A DNA stretch of 57,527 bases from Cryomorphaceae bacterium. Lineage in GTDB: Bacteria; Bacteroidota; Bacteroidia; Flavobacteriales_D; Cryomorphaceae. How positions within the stretch are numbered: the first letter of the stretch is position 1; every line of letters begins with the position of its first letter. The translations under genes were made by a program, and so were the position numbers. Shown one piece after another: positions 1 to 9,554 of this stretch. Under the pieces are notes generated by a model. That model worked only from the letters and a program-made list of their open reading frames with translations, had not been told where the DNA came from and made no database searches. Where the stretch lies: contig PXBH01000079.1 of the NCBI GenBank assembly GCA_003565555.1, forward strand, positions 1 through 57,527, in the 5' to 3' direction.

Positions 1-716
1 CCGGGAAAGCTTGGGCAGCGATGCGCCACGGTCGATTTGACGCGGTTCGGGGAGCGAAAGGAAAGTGGAGCTGGCAATCGCCGCCGCCTGATTCTTGGGA
101 ATGCGCCTACCGCGGAGACACGCAATGGAAGGTGCGCTGCCACACGGGACCTTACAAGCACGTGGGCATATTTCCCGAACAGCAGGGGCACTGGCATTTT
201 CTGGAAAAGAACCTCAGCCCGGGAGACAAGTACCTCAACCTCTTCGCATACACCGGTGCTGCCAGCCTTGCGGCCGCGGCAAAGGGGGCCGACGTATACC
301 ACGTAGAGGCCTCCTCATCAGTGGTAAATCGGGCTGCGAGAAATGCGAAGATCTCCGGTATCGACACCATACGCTGGGTCCGGGATGACGCGGTGAAATT
401 TGCAGAGAGAGAACTGCGGAGGGGGAGAAAATACGACGGTATTTCGATGGATCCGCCCGCCTTCGGTCGCTCCGAGGGAGGCAAAATTTGGCGCCCGGAA
501 GATAAACTGGCGGGGCTGGTGCGCACGGCAGCCGAATTGCTCAACCCGGAAGGGTTTTTGGTGTTGAATACCTACTCCCCCGCAGTGACGCTCGATGATA
601 TGGTTAAACTCTGCGAAAAATCGGGACTGAAATGTACGGATGCCGGCATGCTCGGCGTTCATACAGCCGACGGGCGGCGCCTGAATTTGAGCAATTATAC
701 CGTGGGACGCCGGTAA
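1..716 (+). CDS. Class I SAM-dependent methyltransferase, RlmI-like (5' partial)
   Basis: The reading frame is open through the left edge (codons from base 3), so the true start lies outside the window and about 237 C-terminal residues are seen. A Rossmann SAM-binding motif (LNLFAYTGAAS) and the catalytic-type DPPAFGR motif resemble the RlmI/RlmK family of 23S rRNA cytosine/guanine methyltransferases. The N-terminal PUA domain of true RlmI cannot be checked because it would lie upstream. The specific RNA target is therefore inference. It is followed after about 58 bases by the DUF4175 gene on the same strand. Confidence 0.8.
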   Translation, partial: GKAWAAMRHGRFDAVRGAKGKWSWQSPPPDSWECAYRGDTQWKVRCHTGPYKHVGIFPEQQGHWHFLEKNLSPGDKYLNLFAYTGAASLAAAAKGADVYHVEASSSVVNRAARNAKISGIDTIRWVRDDAVKFAERELRRGRKYDGISMDPPAFGRSEGGKIWRPEDKLAGLVRTAAELLNPEGFLVLNTYSPAVTLDDMVKLCEKSGLKCTDAGMLGVHTADGRRLNLSNYTVGRR

Positions 717-722
717 AAAAGC

Positions 723-744
723 CCGCTAATGGCTAACTTAGCGG
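723..744. other. Small hairpin between methyltransferase and DUF4175 gene
   Basis: CCGCTAA at 723-729 pairs with TTAGCGG at 738-744 around an eight-base loop. An A-run precedes it and no T-run follows on the plus strand, so it is not a canonical terminator for the upstream gene. Confidence 0.4.
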
Positions 745-774
745 ATCGACGATTCAAAGAAGGAAGAGAAAACT

Positions 775-3700
775 ATGCCGAGTACATACGAAGCGCTGAT
801 CGAAAAGCTGGATGCCTTCATCCGGAAATACTACCGAAACGAGATGATTCGGGGCGCTATTTATTTCATTGCTATAGGACTGGCGGCATTTTTAGCCTCG
901 GTGGTCTTGGAGTATTTCGGACAGTTTTCAAAAGGTGTACGCACTGTAATGTTCTTCGGGTTGCTCGCGGGCTTTGCGGTTCTTTTTGTCCGTTTCATTG
1001 CCCTGCCGGCCACCAAGCTTCTGCGTCTGGGCAAAATCATTTCTCACGAAGAGGCATCACAGATTATCGGCACCCACTTTCCCGAGGTAAGCGATAAGCT
1101 CTTAAACACCCTTCAGCTGCACCGACAGGCGCAACTGCACAAGGGAGATGCAAGTCTGCTGATGGCAGGTATTGCCCAGAAAGCCGAAGCCCTCAAGCCC
1201 GTGCCCTTCACCGCGGCGGTGGATTTCGGTGAAAACAAAAAATACCTCAAATACGTCCTGCCGCCTCTCATCCTCGCGGCGATATTGCTCGCAGTAGCAC
1301 CCGCCGTGCTCCGCGAGGGAACACAGCGGCTCGTGACGTATAATGTAGACTACATTCCGGCTGCGCCCTTTGATTTTCTCATAGAAAACGAAAAACTTGA
1401 GACGCCGCTGAACAGCAATTACACCCTTCGCGTGCGGGCTGACGGACTTTACGTGCCCGATGCAATGAGCATCTCTGCTGACGGGAAAATCTTCAGGTTG
1501 AAAAACGACGGCGGCGGAAAATTCTCCTACACCTTCAGAAATGTGCGCAGCGAGATTCCCTTCCGCCTGGCGGCAGAGGGCTACTTCAGTGAACAAAATA
1601 CCCTGCGGGTGCTGCCCACCCCTTCTGTGATCGATTTCAAGGTAAACCTGAACTACCCGAGCTACATCGGGAAGGCTGAGGAAACGTTGATGAACACCGG
1701 AAACCTGAAAGTACCCGAGGGAACAGAAGTATTCTGGCAATTCAATACAGAAAATGCTGAGGGCCTGTTTATGGCCTTTGCCGATACGACCCTCAACTTA
1801 AGTCCCAAATCGGACCTCCGGTTCGAGCTTCGCCGGCGGGCGATGAATCCCGAGCGCTACCGGCTTGCGGCGGTCAACAGTGTGGTGGGAGCGCGGGATA
1901 CATTGGGTTACCGAATCGATGTGGTGCGGGACGCTTATCCCAAAATCAGGCTTGAAACCGAGGCGGACTCCTCGGATGAGCGGCGCATATACTTCGGCGG
2001 AGCCGTGAGTGATGATTACGGACTGACGGCCCTGAACTTCCGCTACACCGTGACAAGGGCCGACGGGTCTGAGGAGACCTTCAGGGAAGATCTTAATTTG
2101 ACCGGAAAGAATGCGCAAGAGTTTTTCCACTTTGCAGATTTTCAAAAACACGATCTGAAGGCCGGAGATCGGGTGGATTATTATTTTGAAGTGTGGGACA
2201 ACGACGGGGTAAACGGTCGGAAATCATCCCGAACAGATCGGCAGTCCTACAGGGCCCCCTCTGCAGAAGAGTTGAAAAAAGAGCGCAAGCAGGCTTCTGA
2301 TGACATCAAGAAAGACCTTGTGAAAAGCCTTCGGGAGGCGGCGGAACTCAAAAAAGAAATTGATGACCTGAACAAAGACCTGCTCAACAATAAGGAGATG
2401 GGTTGGCAGGAAAAGAAGCGGCTCGAAGATTTGCTGAAAAAGCAGAAAAACCTGCAGCAACAAGTAGACAAGGTTCGCGATAAAAACAGGGACAAGCAGC
2501 AGCAACAAGAGCGCTACAGCGAGCAGAGTGAAAGCATCTTGGAGAAGCAACGACAATTGGAAAAGCTCTTTGACGAGTTGATGACGGAGGAGATGAAGGA
2601 AATGTTTGAGCGCATGGAAGAGCTCATGGAGAAAATGGACCAAAACAAGATCCGCGAAGAGCTCGAAAACATGAAGATGAGCCAAGAGGACCTCGAAAAA
2701 GAACTCGACCGTTCGCTGGAGATTTTTAAACAAATGGAGTTTGAGGCGGACTTCGAACAGGCCATGCGAAAGCTCGATGAACTCGCTGAGGAACAAGAAG
2801 CCCTGAGCGAAGAAACACTTGAGAAAGACGCTGACAAGGATGCCCTGAAGGAAAAACAGGAAAAGTTAAAAGAGGAATTCGACAAGCTCAAAGAGGACCT
2901 CAAGGATCTCAAAGAGAAAAACGAAGCACTCGAACACCCCAACGATCTGGCGGATACGGAAGAAGAGCAGGGTCAGATCAGCGAAGACATGGACAAGTCA
3001 TCCGAAGAATTGGACAAAAACAAACAGAAGAAGGCTTCCGATTCACAAAAAGATGCTGCACAGAAAATGCAGGAAATGGCGCAAAAAATGCAAGCCGCCA
3101 TGGATGCCGGTGCGCAGGAGGGTGCCGCTGAAGACATGGATGCCCTGCGGGCGCTTCTGGAGAACGTCATTCAGCTCTCGTTTGATCAGGAAGACATCAT
3201 GGAGGAGCTTCGGGTGATCGACCGCGACGATCCGAAATACACGGAACTGGGCAGGCAGCAAAGAAAGCTGCAAGACGATGCCAAGATGGTGGAGGATTCG
3301 CTGTTTGCGCTCAGCAAGCGGGTGGTTCAAATCGAACGGGTAGTGAACGATGAGATTGCCGTGATCAACAGAAGCATTCGTACTGCCCTTGAGGAAATAG
3401 GTGAGCGCTCGACCGCCGCGGCCGCCATGCGACAGCAATATGCCATGACGTCATTCAATAACCTCGCCCTGCTGCTGGATGAAGCCTTGCAACAAATGCA
3501 GCAACAAATGGAGAACAACATGCCCGGCAGCGGAAACTGCAACAACCCGGGGGGATCCGGTTCAAAGCCTTCAAAAGGCAATATGAGCAAGATGCAGGAA
3601 GAGATGGGGAAAAAGCTGGAGCAGATGCAAAAAGCCCTGGAAAAAGGTCAGCAGGAAGGCGGTCAGAAACCCGGGACGGGTGACCAAGGGATGAGCAAGG

Positions 3701-4122
3701 AAATTGCGAAAATGGCTGCGCAACAGTCCGCACTTCGCAAGGAAATTCAAAAGATGGCCCAAGAGCTGAACGAGCGCGGAAAAGGGGAGGGAGACGGCCT
3801 GAATGAGATCGCCGAAGAAATGGAGAAAACCGAGCGCGACTTGGTGAACATGGACATAACCCGTGAAACCCTCAAACGGCAACAAGAAATTATCACCCGC
3901 CTGCTTGAATCCGAAAAGGCTGAACGCGAGCAAGAATACGATGATAAACGCGAAAGCGAGCGTCCGGGAGACTACAAAATAAGCAACCCCGAAAAATATT
4001 TGGAGTATAACCGAAGGAAAGCCCGGGAGATTGAAATGTTGCGTACGGTTCCTCCGGATATGAAGCCTTATTACAAGGATCGGGTGAATGAATATTTTCT
4101 TAATTTTGAGACCTTGCAATAG
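775..4122 (+). CDS. DUF4175 family membrane and coiled-coil protein
   Basis: The 1115-aa protein begins with two hydrophobic helices (about residues 23-45 and 57-77) and a third at about 155-175. A beta-rich, probably extracytoplasmic middle section runs to about residue 490. After that comes a very long Glu/Lys/Gln/Met-rich stretch with heptad character, suggesting extended coiled coils, and a Gly/Gln-rich low-complexity part near residues 915-990. This architecture matches the DUF4175 proteins typical of Bacteroidota, whose function is unknown; an envelope scaffold is a guess. The start gives the first membrane helix a short charged N-terminus. The stop codon directly abuts the ATG of the next gene, implying co-transcription. 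Confidence 0.85.
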   Translation: MPSTYEALIEKLDAFIRKYYRNEMIRGAIYFIAIGLAAFLASVVLEYFGQFSKGVRTVMFFGLLAGFAVLFVRFIALPATKLLRLGKIISHEEASQIIGTHFPEVSDKLLNTLQLHRQAQLHKGDASLLMAGIAQKAEALKPVPFTAAVDFGENKKYLKYVLPPLILAAILLAVAPAVLREGTQRLVTYNVDYIPAAPFDFLIENEKLETPLNSNYTLRVRADGLYVPDAMSISADGKIFRLKNDGGGKFSYTFRNVRSEIPFRLAAEGYFSEQNTLRVLPTPSVIDFKVNLNYPSYIGKAEETLMNTGNLKVPEGTEVFWQFNTENAEGLFMAFADTTLNLSPKSDLRFELRRRAMNPERYRLAAVNSVVGARDTLGYRIDVVRDAYPKIRLETEADSSDERRIYFGGAVSDDYGLTALNFRYTVTRADGSEETFREDLNLTGKNAQEFFHFADFQKHDLKAGDRVDYYFEVWDNDGVNGRKSSRTDRQSYRAPSAEELKKERKQASDDIKKDLVKSLREAAELKKEIDDLNKDLLNNKEMGWQEKKRLEDLLKKQKNLQQQVDKVRDKNRDKQQQQERYSEQSESILEKQRQLEKLFDELMTEEMKEMFERMEELMEKMDQNKIREELENMKMSQEDLEKELDRSLEIFKQMEFEADFEQAMRKLDELAEEQEALSEETLEKDADKDALKEKQEKLKEEFDKLKEDLKDLKEKNEALEHPNDLADTEEEQGQISEDMDKSSEELDKNKQKKASDSQKDAAQKMQEMAQKMQAAMDAGAQEGAAEDMDALRALLENVIQLSFDQEDIMEELRVIDRDDPKYTELGRQQRKLQDDAKMVEDSLFALSKRVVQIERVVNDEIAVINRSIRTALEEIGERSTAAAAMRQQYAMTSFNNLALLLDEALQQMQQQMENNMPGSGNCNNPGGSGSKPSKGNMSKMQEEMGKKLEQMQKALEKGQQEGGQKPGTGDQGMSKEIAKMAAQQSALRKEIQKMAQELNERGKGEGDGLNEIAEEMEKTERDLVNMDITRETLKRQQEIITRLLESEKAEREQEYDDKRESERPGDYKISNPEKYLEYNRRKAREIEMLRTVPPDMKPYYKDRVNEYFLNFETLQ

Positions 4123-4566
4123 ATGACATCGACCGAACTTGCCCAAATGGAAACCATCGACTTCGCTTCAAAAGGTGAAAACATCACAATCGTAGAGCGC
4201 CTCATTGATGAATTGTGCGAAAAGCATAACATTCGCGAAGAGCACTACGGAAATATTTTGATCGCCCTTACAGAGGCGGTCAACAATGCGATCTACCACG
4301 GCAACAAGCAAGATCCCGAGAAAAATGTTTCCGTGCAGTACGAAGCCGATAAAGACCGCTTTTATTTTCGAATTGCGGACGACGGCCCCGGCTTTGACTA
4401 CGAAAATGTGCCGGACCCCACCTCACCCGAGAATTTGGAAAAACCCAACGGAAGAGGCGTGTTTCTGATGAAACACCTCTCTGATGAGCTCAATTTTCAC
4501 GAGGACGGCCGCATTGTGGAAATGGTCTTTACCAACCTCACCAAACCCGTGTCCGAGCCTGCCTGA
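4123..4566 (+). CDS. RsbW-like ATP-binding protein (serine kinase / anti-sigma type)
   Basis: This 147-aa single-domain protein carries the GHKL ATPase boxes: an N box (EAVNNAIYHGN, about residues 48-58), a G1 box (DDGPGFD) and a G2 box (GRGVFLM). It lacks any sensor or dimerisation domain, as in RsbW/SpoIIAB anti-sigma kinases of partner-switching systems. No antagonist (STAS) gene is visible in the window. A PP2C/SpoIIE phosphatase does exist at 19954-21756, so a link is possible but unproven. The ATG follows the DUF4175 stop with no gap, and ybeY starts one base after its stop. Confidence 0.85.
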   Translation: MTSTELAQMETIDFASKGENITIVERLIDELCEKHNIREEHYGNILIALTEAVNNAIYHGNKQDPEKNVSVQYEADKDRFYFRIADDGPGFDYENVPDPTSPENLEKPNGRGVFLMKHLSDELNFHEDGRIVEMVFTNLTKPVSEPA

Positions 4567-4567
4567 C

Positions 4568-5002
4568 ATGGGCGTGTCTGACATTCGATTTGCGTCAAAG
4601 GACGTCCCGTTTCAAGTCAAAAAAATTCTTGATCTGCGAAAGTGGATTGCGTCAACGGTCGCTGCAGAAAACCAATCCGTAGCTTCCGTTCAGTACGTGT
4701 GGTGCAGTGATGAGGCGCTTTGGGAAATCAATACAAAGTTTCTCGCGCACGACACTTATACCGACATTATTACCTTCGATTACCGGGAGTCCCCGGAAGA
4801 GCCTATACGTTCTGACCTGTATATCAGCGTAGAACGCGTGAAAGAAAATGCCGCCGAATCGGGGACAGCTTTCATCGATGAGCTCCACAGGGTGATGATA
4901 CACGGCATCTTACATTTGTGCGGCTACGGTGACAACACACCTGCGGAAAAGGCCGAAATGACTGAAAAAGAAGATTATTACTTATCTTTGCGCACTTTTT
5001 AA
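4568..5002 (+). CDS. ybeY: Endoribonuclease YbeY (rRNA maturation)
   Basis: YbeY is a metal-dependent endoribonuclease acting in 16S rRNA 3'-end maturation and ribosome quality control. The 144-aa protein contains the family core MIHGILHLCGYGDN near residues 112-125. The first two zinc-ligand histidines of the HxxxHxxxxxH signature are present, but the third position is not His here. I recall the same replacement in Bacteroidota homologues, so this is probably a lineage feature rather than damage. The ATG at 4568, one base after the previous stop, is preferred over the upstream in-frame ATG at 4484, which lies inside the neighbouring gene. The mnmG promoter element lies inside its last codons. 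Confidence 0.9.
   Translation: MGVSDIRFASKDVPFQVKKILDLRKWIASTVAAENQSVASVQYVWCSDEALWEINTKFLAHDTYTDIITFDYRESPEEPIRSDLYISVERVKENAAESGTAFIDELHRVMIHGILHLCGYGDNTPAEKAEMTEKEDYYLSLRTF
4983..4990 (+). promoter_or_regulatory. -7 promoter element for mnmG
   Basis: TATCTTTG matches the Bacteroidota -7 consensus TAnnTTTG and lies about 30 bases before the mnmG ATG, within the end of ybeY. No clear -33 TTTG was identified. Confidence 0.5.
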
Positions 5003-5020
5003 TCCAGAAAATTCTCCGAA

Positions 5021-6910
5021 ATGCTCCGTGATTACGATGTGATAGTGGTGGGTGCCGGACACGCGGGAAATGAAGCCGCCGCGGCAGCGGCAAACTTGGG
5101 TTCTTCCGTTCTGATGGTCACCATGAATATGAACACCATCGGACAAATGTCCTGCAATCCCGCTATGGGCGGAATTGCCAAGGGCCAAATCATACGTGAA
5201 ATCGATGCCCTCGGCGGGTATTCGGGAATTGTAAGCGACCGAAGCACGATACAGTTCAGAATGCTGAACAGGTCCAAAGGTCCTGCCATGTGGAGCCCCC
5301 GCTCACAAAATGACCGGATGCGTTTTTCCGAAACATGGCGCACCATGCTGGAGCAAACACCGAATGTAGACTTCTTTCAAGATATGGTGAAGTCGATCAT
5401 GACAGACGATAAAGGCCGCCTCACGGGCGTGCTCACGGGGATCGGGGTGCATATTCGCGCCAAAGCTGTGATCCTGACCAGCGGTACCTTTTTGAACGGG
5501 CTCATCCACATCGGTGAAAAGAATTTCGGGGGCGGCAGGGCAGGGGAGCGGGCTGCTACCGGCATCACCGAGCAGCTCATCACCATGGGTTTTGACCACG
5601 GACGGATGAAAACGGGAACGCCTCCGCGCCTCGACGGAAGGAGTTTGGACTACACCAAAATGGAAATACAGCACGGCGATGAAAACCCCGGGCGGTTTTC
5701 CTTCACTCCGACTTCAGCACTTCCCGAGCAAAGGCCTTGTCATATTACCTACACGAATCCCGAGGTGCACGAGATATTGAGGACCGGTTTTGATCGTTCT
5801 CCGATGTTCAACGGCCGCATCAAAAGTGTCGGTCCGCGTTATTGTCCTTCCATCGAAGACAAAATTGACCGCTTTTCCGAGCGCGACCGCCACCAGATTT
5901 TTGTGGAACCGGAGGGTCTCAATACCGTCGAAATTTACCTGAACGGTTTTTCATCCAGCCTCCCGGAAGAGGTACAAAGCGCGGCGCTGAAAAAAATTCC
6001 CGGGCTCAAAAATGCCAAGATGTTTCGCCCCGGGTATGCCATAGAATACGATTATTTTCCGCCCACCCAACTCCACCATACCTTGGAGACAAAGCCTGTG
6101 GAGGGGCTTTATTTTGCGGGTCAAATCAACGGCACCACAGGGTATGAAGAAGCCGCTTGTCAGGGCCTGATGGCGGGCATCAATGCCCACCTGAAAATCA
6201 ATGACAGGCCCGCTTTTGTCTTAGACAGAAGCGAGGCCTACATCGGTGTACTCATCGACGACCTCATCACGAAAGGCACGGAAGAACCGTACCGCATGTT
6301 CACCTCACGCGCCGAATTCCGCATCCTTCTTCGCCAAGACAACGCGGATCTGCGGCTCACGCCGAAATCTCACGAGCTGGGTCTGGCCGATTCAGACCGG
6401 ATGCGGCGCACGGAGGCAAAGCTGAAAGGAATCGAATCATTGGACAAGTTTCTGGCTAAAGAAGGGGTGACGCCGGAGGAAATGAACGAAGTATTGACCT
6501 CCTTGGACTCATCTCCGCTAAAGCAACAAGTGAAAGCGAAATCTCTGGTTCCCCGTCCGGGTTTTTCCATTCATGATCTTGCAAAGGGGAGCGCGGCGAC
6601 GGAAGAAAAACTCCGCGAGCTCACAAACCTTCACGGGTCGGATTTGGCAGCTGAAATCATCGAAGCGAGTGAAATTGCCTTGAAGTACGAGGGCTACATC
6701 GAAAAAGAGCAGGAGATGGCGGAGAAGATGACACGGCTCGAAAAGCTCGTTTTAAAAGATGATTTTGACTACTCCAAAGTGTCCTCTCTATCTCACGAAG
6801 CCCGCGAAAAGCTGAGCAAAATCTGTCCGAAAACCATCGGTCAAGCTTCCAGGATCAGCGGTGTTTCCCCTTCTGACATCTCAGTTTTGATGATTCATGT
6901 CACACAATGA
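5021..6910 (+). CDS. mnmG: tRNA 5-carboxymethylaminomethyluridine synthase subunit MnmG (GidA)
   Basis: MnmG works with MnmE to install the cmnm5/nm5 group on wobble uridine of tRNAs, using FAD and a methylene-tetrahydrofolate donor. The 629-aa length is normal. An FAD-binding [12 protein letters not shown] motif lies at the N-terminus. The family signatures [11 protein letters not shown] (about residues 46-56), [14 protein letters not shown] and [11 protein letters not shown] are intact. The MnmE-interacting helical C-terminal domain is complete. The gene overlaps the next methyltransferase by 14 bases. In many bacteria this gene lies near the replication origin, which fits the parS sites just downstream. 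Confidence 0.97.
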   Translation: MLRDYDVIVVGAGHAGNEAAAAAANLGSSVLMVTMNMNTIGQMSCNPAMGGIAKGQIIREIDALGGYSGIVSDRSTIQFRMLNRSKGPAMWSPRSQNDRMRFSETWRTMLEQTPNVDFFQDMVKSIMTDDKGRLTGVLTGIGVHIRAKAVILTSGTFLNGLIHIGEKNFGGGRAGERAATGITEQLITMGFDHGRMKTGTPPRLDGRSLDYTKMEIQHGDENPGRFSFTPTSALPEQRPCHITYTNPEVHEILRTGFDRSPMFNGRIKSVGPRYCPSIEDKIDRFSERDRHQIFVEPEGLNTVEIYLNGFSSSLPEEVQSAALKKIPGLKNAKMFRPGYAIEYDYFPPTQLHHTLETKPVEGLYFAGQINGTTGYEEAACQGLMAGINAHLKINDRPAFVLDRSEAYIGVLIDDLITKGTEEPYRMFTSRAEFRILLRQDNADLRLTPKSHELGLADSDRMRRTEAKLKGIESLDKFLAKEGVTPEEMNEVLTSLDSSPLKQQVKAKSLVPRPGFSIHDLAKGSAATEEKLRELTNLHGSDLAAEIIEASEIALKYEGYIEKEQEMAEKMTRLEKLVLKDDFDYSKVSSLSHEAREKLSKICPKTIGQASRISGVSPSDISVLMIHVTQ

Positions 6911-7829
6911 TCCCGACCTATCGGCTCCGAAACCCGAAGAAGTTTCACGTGAAACATCGGTAACACCGGGCCCTTCCTGCCCCGTATGCGGCAGTACCGG
7001 GTACCGAACCAAAATCGTATTGCAGGATTACTCAGTTTCACGTGAAACATTCCGTATCGCCGAATGCACCGGCTGTGGACTTCAGCGCACCCTGCCTGTA
7101 CCCGCGAAGCTCGAACCCTACTACGAATCGGAAGCTTATATTTCTCACAGCAAGACGAAAAAAGGTATCATCAACAAGCTCTACCATATCGCTCAGCGCT
7201 TCAACTTAGGCTACAAATACCGTTTCCTTCCAAAGCCTAAACACCGACTGACCATCATAGACTACGGATGCGGAGCGGGCGATTTTTTAAAGTACGTTCA
7301 TGACAAAGATCATCCCGTTCACGGGGTAGAGCCCCACGAACCTTCCCGAAAAAAACTAATCTCGCAAGGCTTTTCGGTCCAATCCCCGGAAGAATATTTC
7401 CGAGAAGTGACACCGGCGGATTGCATTACCATGTGGCATGTATTGGAACATGTCGCTGATCCGAACAAACTTTTGCAAAAACACCGCGAGCTATTAACGG
7501 AACAAGGCACGCTGATTATCGCCGTTCCCAATCGGGAATCTGCAGATGCCGTGACTTACAAAAAGTATTGGGCCGCATACGATGTACCCCGCCATCTTTG
7601 GCACTTCGGCGAAAAAGACATCAAACATCTCGCCGATCTCAACGGCTTTACTTTAGCCGGGGTACACGGCTTACCGCTGGATGCATTCTACATCTCCTTG
7701 CTCAGTGAAAAATACAGAGGCGGTAATTTCTTGAGGGCATTAACAAAGGCGACCGCGTCCAATGTCTCGGCTGCTTTGTCTTCGGCAAATTACAGCTCGA
7801 AAGTCTATATTCTGCGGAAAAAGGCCTAA
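6897..7829 (+). CDS. Zinc-ribbon class I SAM-dependent methyltransferase carrying two parS sites
   Basis: The 310-aa protein has an N-terminal Cys4 zinc-ribbon (CPVC at 28-31, CTGC at 57-60) followed by a Rossmann methyltransferase domain with motif [11 protein letters not shown] and a [10 protein letters not shown] motif, as in Methyltransf_11/23-type enzymes. The substrate is unknown. Bacteroidota often carry such genes. The start overlaps the end of mnmG by 14 bases, suggesting translational coupling. Two 14-bp palindromes encode the peptide VSRET in frame at residues 16-20 and 47-51, so this coding sequence doubles as a ParB-binding region. Confidence 0.85.
   Translation: MSHNDPDLSAPKPEEVSRETSVTPGPSCPVCGSTGYRTKIVLQDYSVSRETFRIAECTGCGLQRTLPVPAKLEPYYESEAYISHSKTKKGIINKLYHIAQRFNLGYKYRFLPKPKHRLTIIDYGCGAGDFLKYVHDKDHPVHGVEPHEPSRKKLISQGFSVQSPEEYFREVTPADCITMWHVLEHVADPNKLLQKHRELLTEQGTLIIAVPNRESADAVTYKKYWAAYDVPRHLWHFGEKDIKHLADLNGFTLAGVHGLPLDAFYISLLSEKYRGGNFLRALTKATASNVSAALSSANYSSKVYILRKKA
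6942..6955. promoter_or_regulatory. parS site 1 (ParB/Spo0J binding)
   Basis: GTTTCACGTGAAAC is a perfect 14-bp palindrome identical to the core of the bacterial chromosomal parS consensus. The 16-mer differs from TGTTTCACGTGAAACA only at its first base. It encodes VSRET in the methyltransferase frame. Confidence 0.9.
7035..7048. promoter_or_regulatory. parS site 2 (ParB/Spo0J binding)
   Basis: This is a second exact copy of GTTTCACGTGAAAC, 93 bp from the first, again preceded by A and followed by A. It also encodes VSRET, here in a segment that I recall as conserved in homologous methyltransferases. Confidence 0.9.
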
Positions 7830-7973
7830 AATGCCGTTTTTCGCGCACCAAAGGCTTCTCTGGTATGTATACATCAGACCGACGAGATCCGTTAAAATTC
7901 AGGTTATTTTATTAAGTCCCTGTTTATCAATGCTTAGCCATAAACCGCGAAAAATTTTCACAATAAATTCCTT

Positions 7974-7981
7974 TACCTTTG
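7974..7981 (+). promoter_or_regulatory. -7 promoter element for the aldehyde dehydrogenase
   Basis: TACCTTTG matches TAnnTTTG, 16 bases before the ATG at 7998. The 168-bp gap before the gene is AT-rich. No clear -33 element was found. Confidence 0.55.
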
Positions 7982-7997
7982 CAAAAAAAAATCATCC

Positions 7998-9554
7998 ATG
8001 TCAACCACCATCATCGCTCGCGAACAAAACATCGATAACACCCTCAAAGCACTCGGCATTTCCGCAAAAAATCACGGTTGTTCCACCGGTAAATCTTTTT
8101 TCGGATCAGGACCGAACATCATTTCTCATTCTCCCGTCGACGGAGAAAACATAGGCGAGGTAAGCACTGCTACCGAGGAAGACTTCCGCAAGGTGACAGA
8201 AACGGCGGCAGAAGCTTTCAAGACTTGGCGTATGACACCCGCCCCACAACGCGGAGAAATCGTGCGCCAATACGGCAACAAACTTCGAGAATTTAAAACA
8301 GAACTCGGTACCCTCGTCTCGTATGAAATGGGGAAATCCCTGCAAGAAGGACTCGGTGAGGTCCAAGAAATGATTGACATCTGCGATTTTGCCGTAGGCC
8401 TATCGCGCCAGCTCCACGGATTCACCATGCACTCCGAACGCTTTAAGCACCGCATGTATGAACAATACCACCCGTTGGGCATCGTCGGTATTATATCCGC
8501 CTTCAACTTCCCCGTTGCCGTTTGGTGCTGGAATACTGCACTGGCCTGGGTATGCGGTGATGTTTGTATATGGAAACCCTCAGAAAAAACACCGCTTACT
8601 TCGGTAGGCTGCCAAAACCTTTGGAACGAAGTGGCGGAAGCCAACGATCTGCCGGAAGGCATCAGCTGTCTTGTCAACGGAGATTACAAAGTAGGGCAGA
8701 TGATGACTGCCGACAGGAACATTGCTCTTGTATCTGCCACGGGCAGCATCCGAATGGGAAAGCAAGTTGCACAGGCCATGGGAGCACGTCTCGGGAAAAC
8801 CTTACTCGAATTGGGCGGGAACAATGCCATGATTATTTCGGAACATGCAGACCTAAAACTCACCATCCCCGGAGCCATATTCGGTGCTGTGGGAACCGCC
8901 GGACAGCGCTGCACAAGCACGAGACGCCTCATAGTGCACGCATCCGTATACGATCAAGTCAAAGAAACCCTGCAAAAAGCTTACGGACAGATAAAAATCG
9001 GTAACCCGCTGGACGAGCAAAACCACATGGGTCCGCTCATCGACAAGGAAGCAGTTGATACTTATTGCAAGGCCATTGATCAAGTCAAAAAGGAGGGAGG
9101 ACAAATGCTGATCGAAGGCGGCCCCCTATCAGGGGCCGGTTATGAAAGCGGATGCTATGTGAGTCCTTCGGTGGCCGAAGTGCAAAACCATTTTGACATC
9201 GTACAGAATGAGACTTTTGCACCCCTCCTATATTTGATCAAGTACAATACCCTGAAAGAAGCCATAGCCATACAGAATGATGTGCGCCAAGGACTTTCAT
9301 CGGCAATCATGACCACCGATATGCGTGAAGCCGAAACGTTCCTGTCTCACGAAGGCTCGGATTGCGGTATTGCAAACGTCAACATCGGAACTTCCGGCGC
9401 AGAAATAGGTGGCGCATTCGGCGGTGAAAAAGAGACCGGCGGCGGACGTGAATCCGGCAGTGATGCCTGGAAAGTATACATGCGCAGGCAGACGAATACC
9501 ATCAATTACAGCACTGACTTGCCCCTGGCACAAGGCATCAAATTCGAACTTTGA
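7998..9554 (+). CDS. ALDH7-family aldehyde dehydrogenase (antiquitin-like)
   Basis: This 518-aa NAD(P)-dependent aldehyde dehydrogenase is closest by motif to the ALDH7 group: LLELGGNNAMII contains the catalytic Glu segment and GTAGQRCTSTRR the nucleophilic Cys. ALDH7 enzymes oxidise alpha-aminoadipate semialdehyde in lysine breakdown and related semialdehydes. The true substrate here is not shown. The N-terminal Rossmann part (SAFNFPVAVWCWN) is complete. The stop codon overlaps the TTG start of the next lipoprotein gene. It has its own promoter element. Confidence 0.9.
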   Translation: MSTTIIAREQNIDNTLKALGISAKNHGCSTGKSFFGSGPNIISHSPVDGENIGEVSTATEEDFRKVTETAAEAFKTWRMTPAPQRGEIVRQYGNKLREFKTELGTLVSYEMGKSLQEGLGEVQEMIDICDFAVGLSRQLHGFTMHSERFKHRMYEQYHPLGIVGIISAFNFPVAVWCWNTALAWVCGDVCIWKPSEKTPLTSVGCQNLWNEVAEANDLPEGISCLVNGDYKVGQMMTADRNIALVSATGSIRMGKQVAQAMGARLGKTLLELGGNNAMIISEHADLKLTIPGAIFGAVGTAGQRCTSTRRLIVHASVYDQVKETLQKAYGQIKIGNPLDEQNHMGPLIDKEAVDTYCKAIDQVKKEGGQMLIEGGPLSGAGYESGCYVSPSVAEVQNHFDIVQNETFAPLLYLIKYNTLKEAIAIQNDVRQGLSSAIMTTDMREAETFLSHEGSDCGIANVNIGTSGAEIGGAFGGEKETGGGRESGSDAWKVYMRRQTNTINYSTDLPLAQGIKFEL

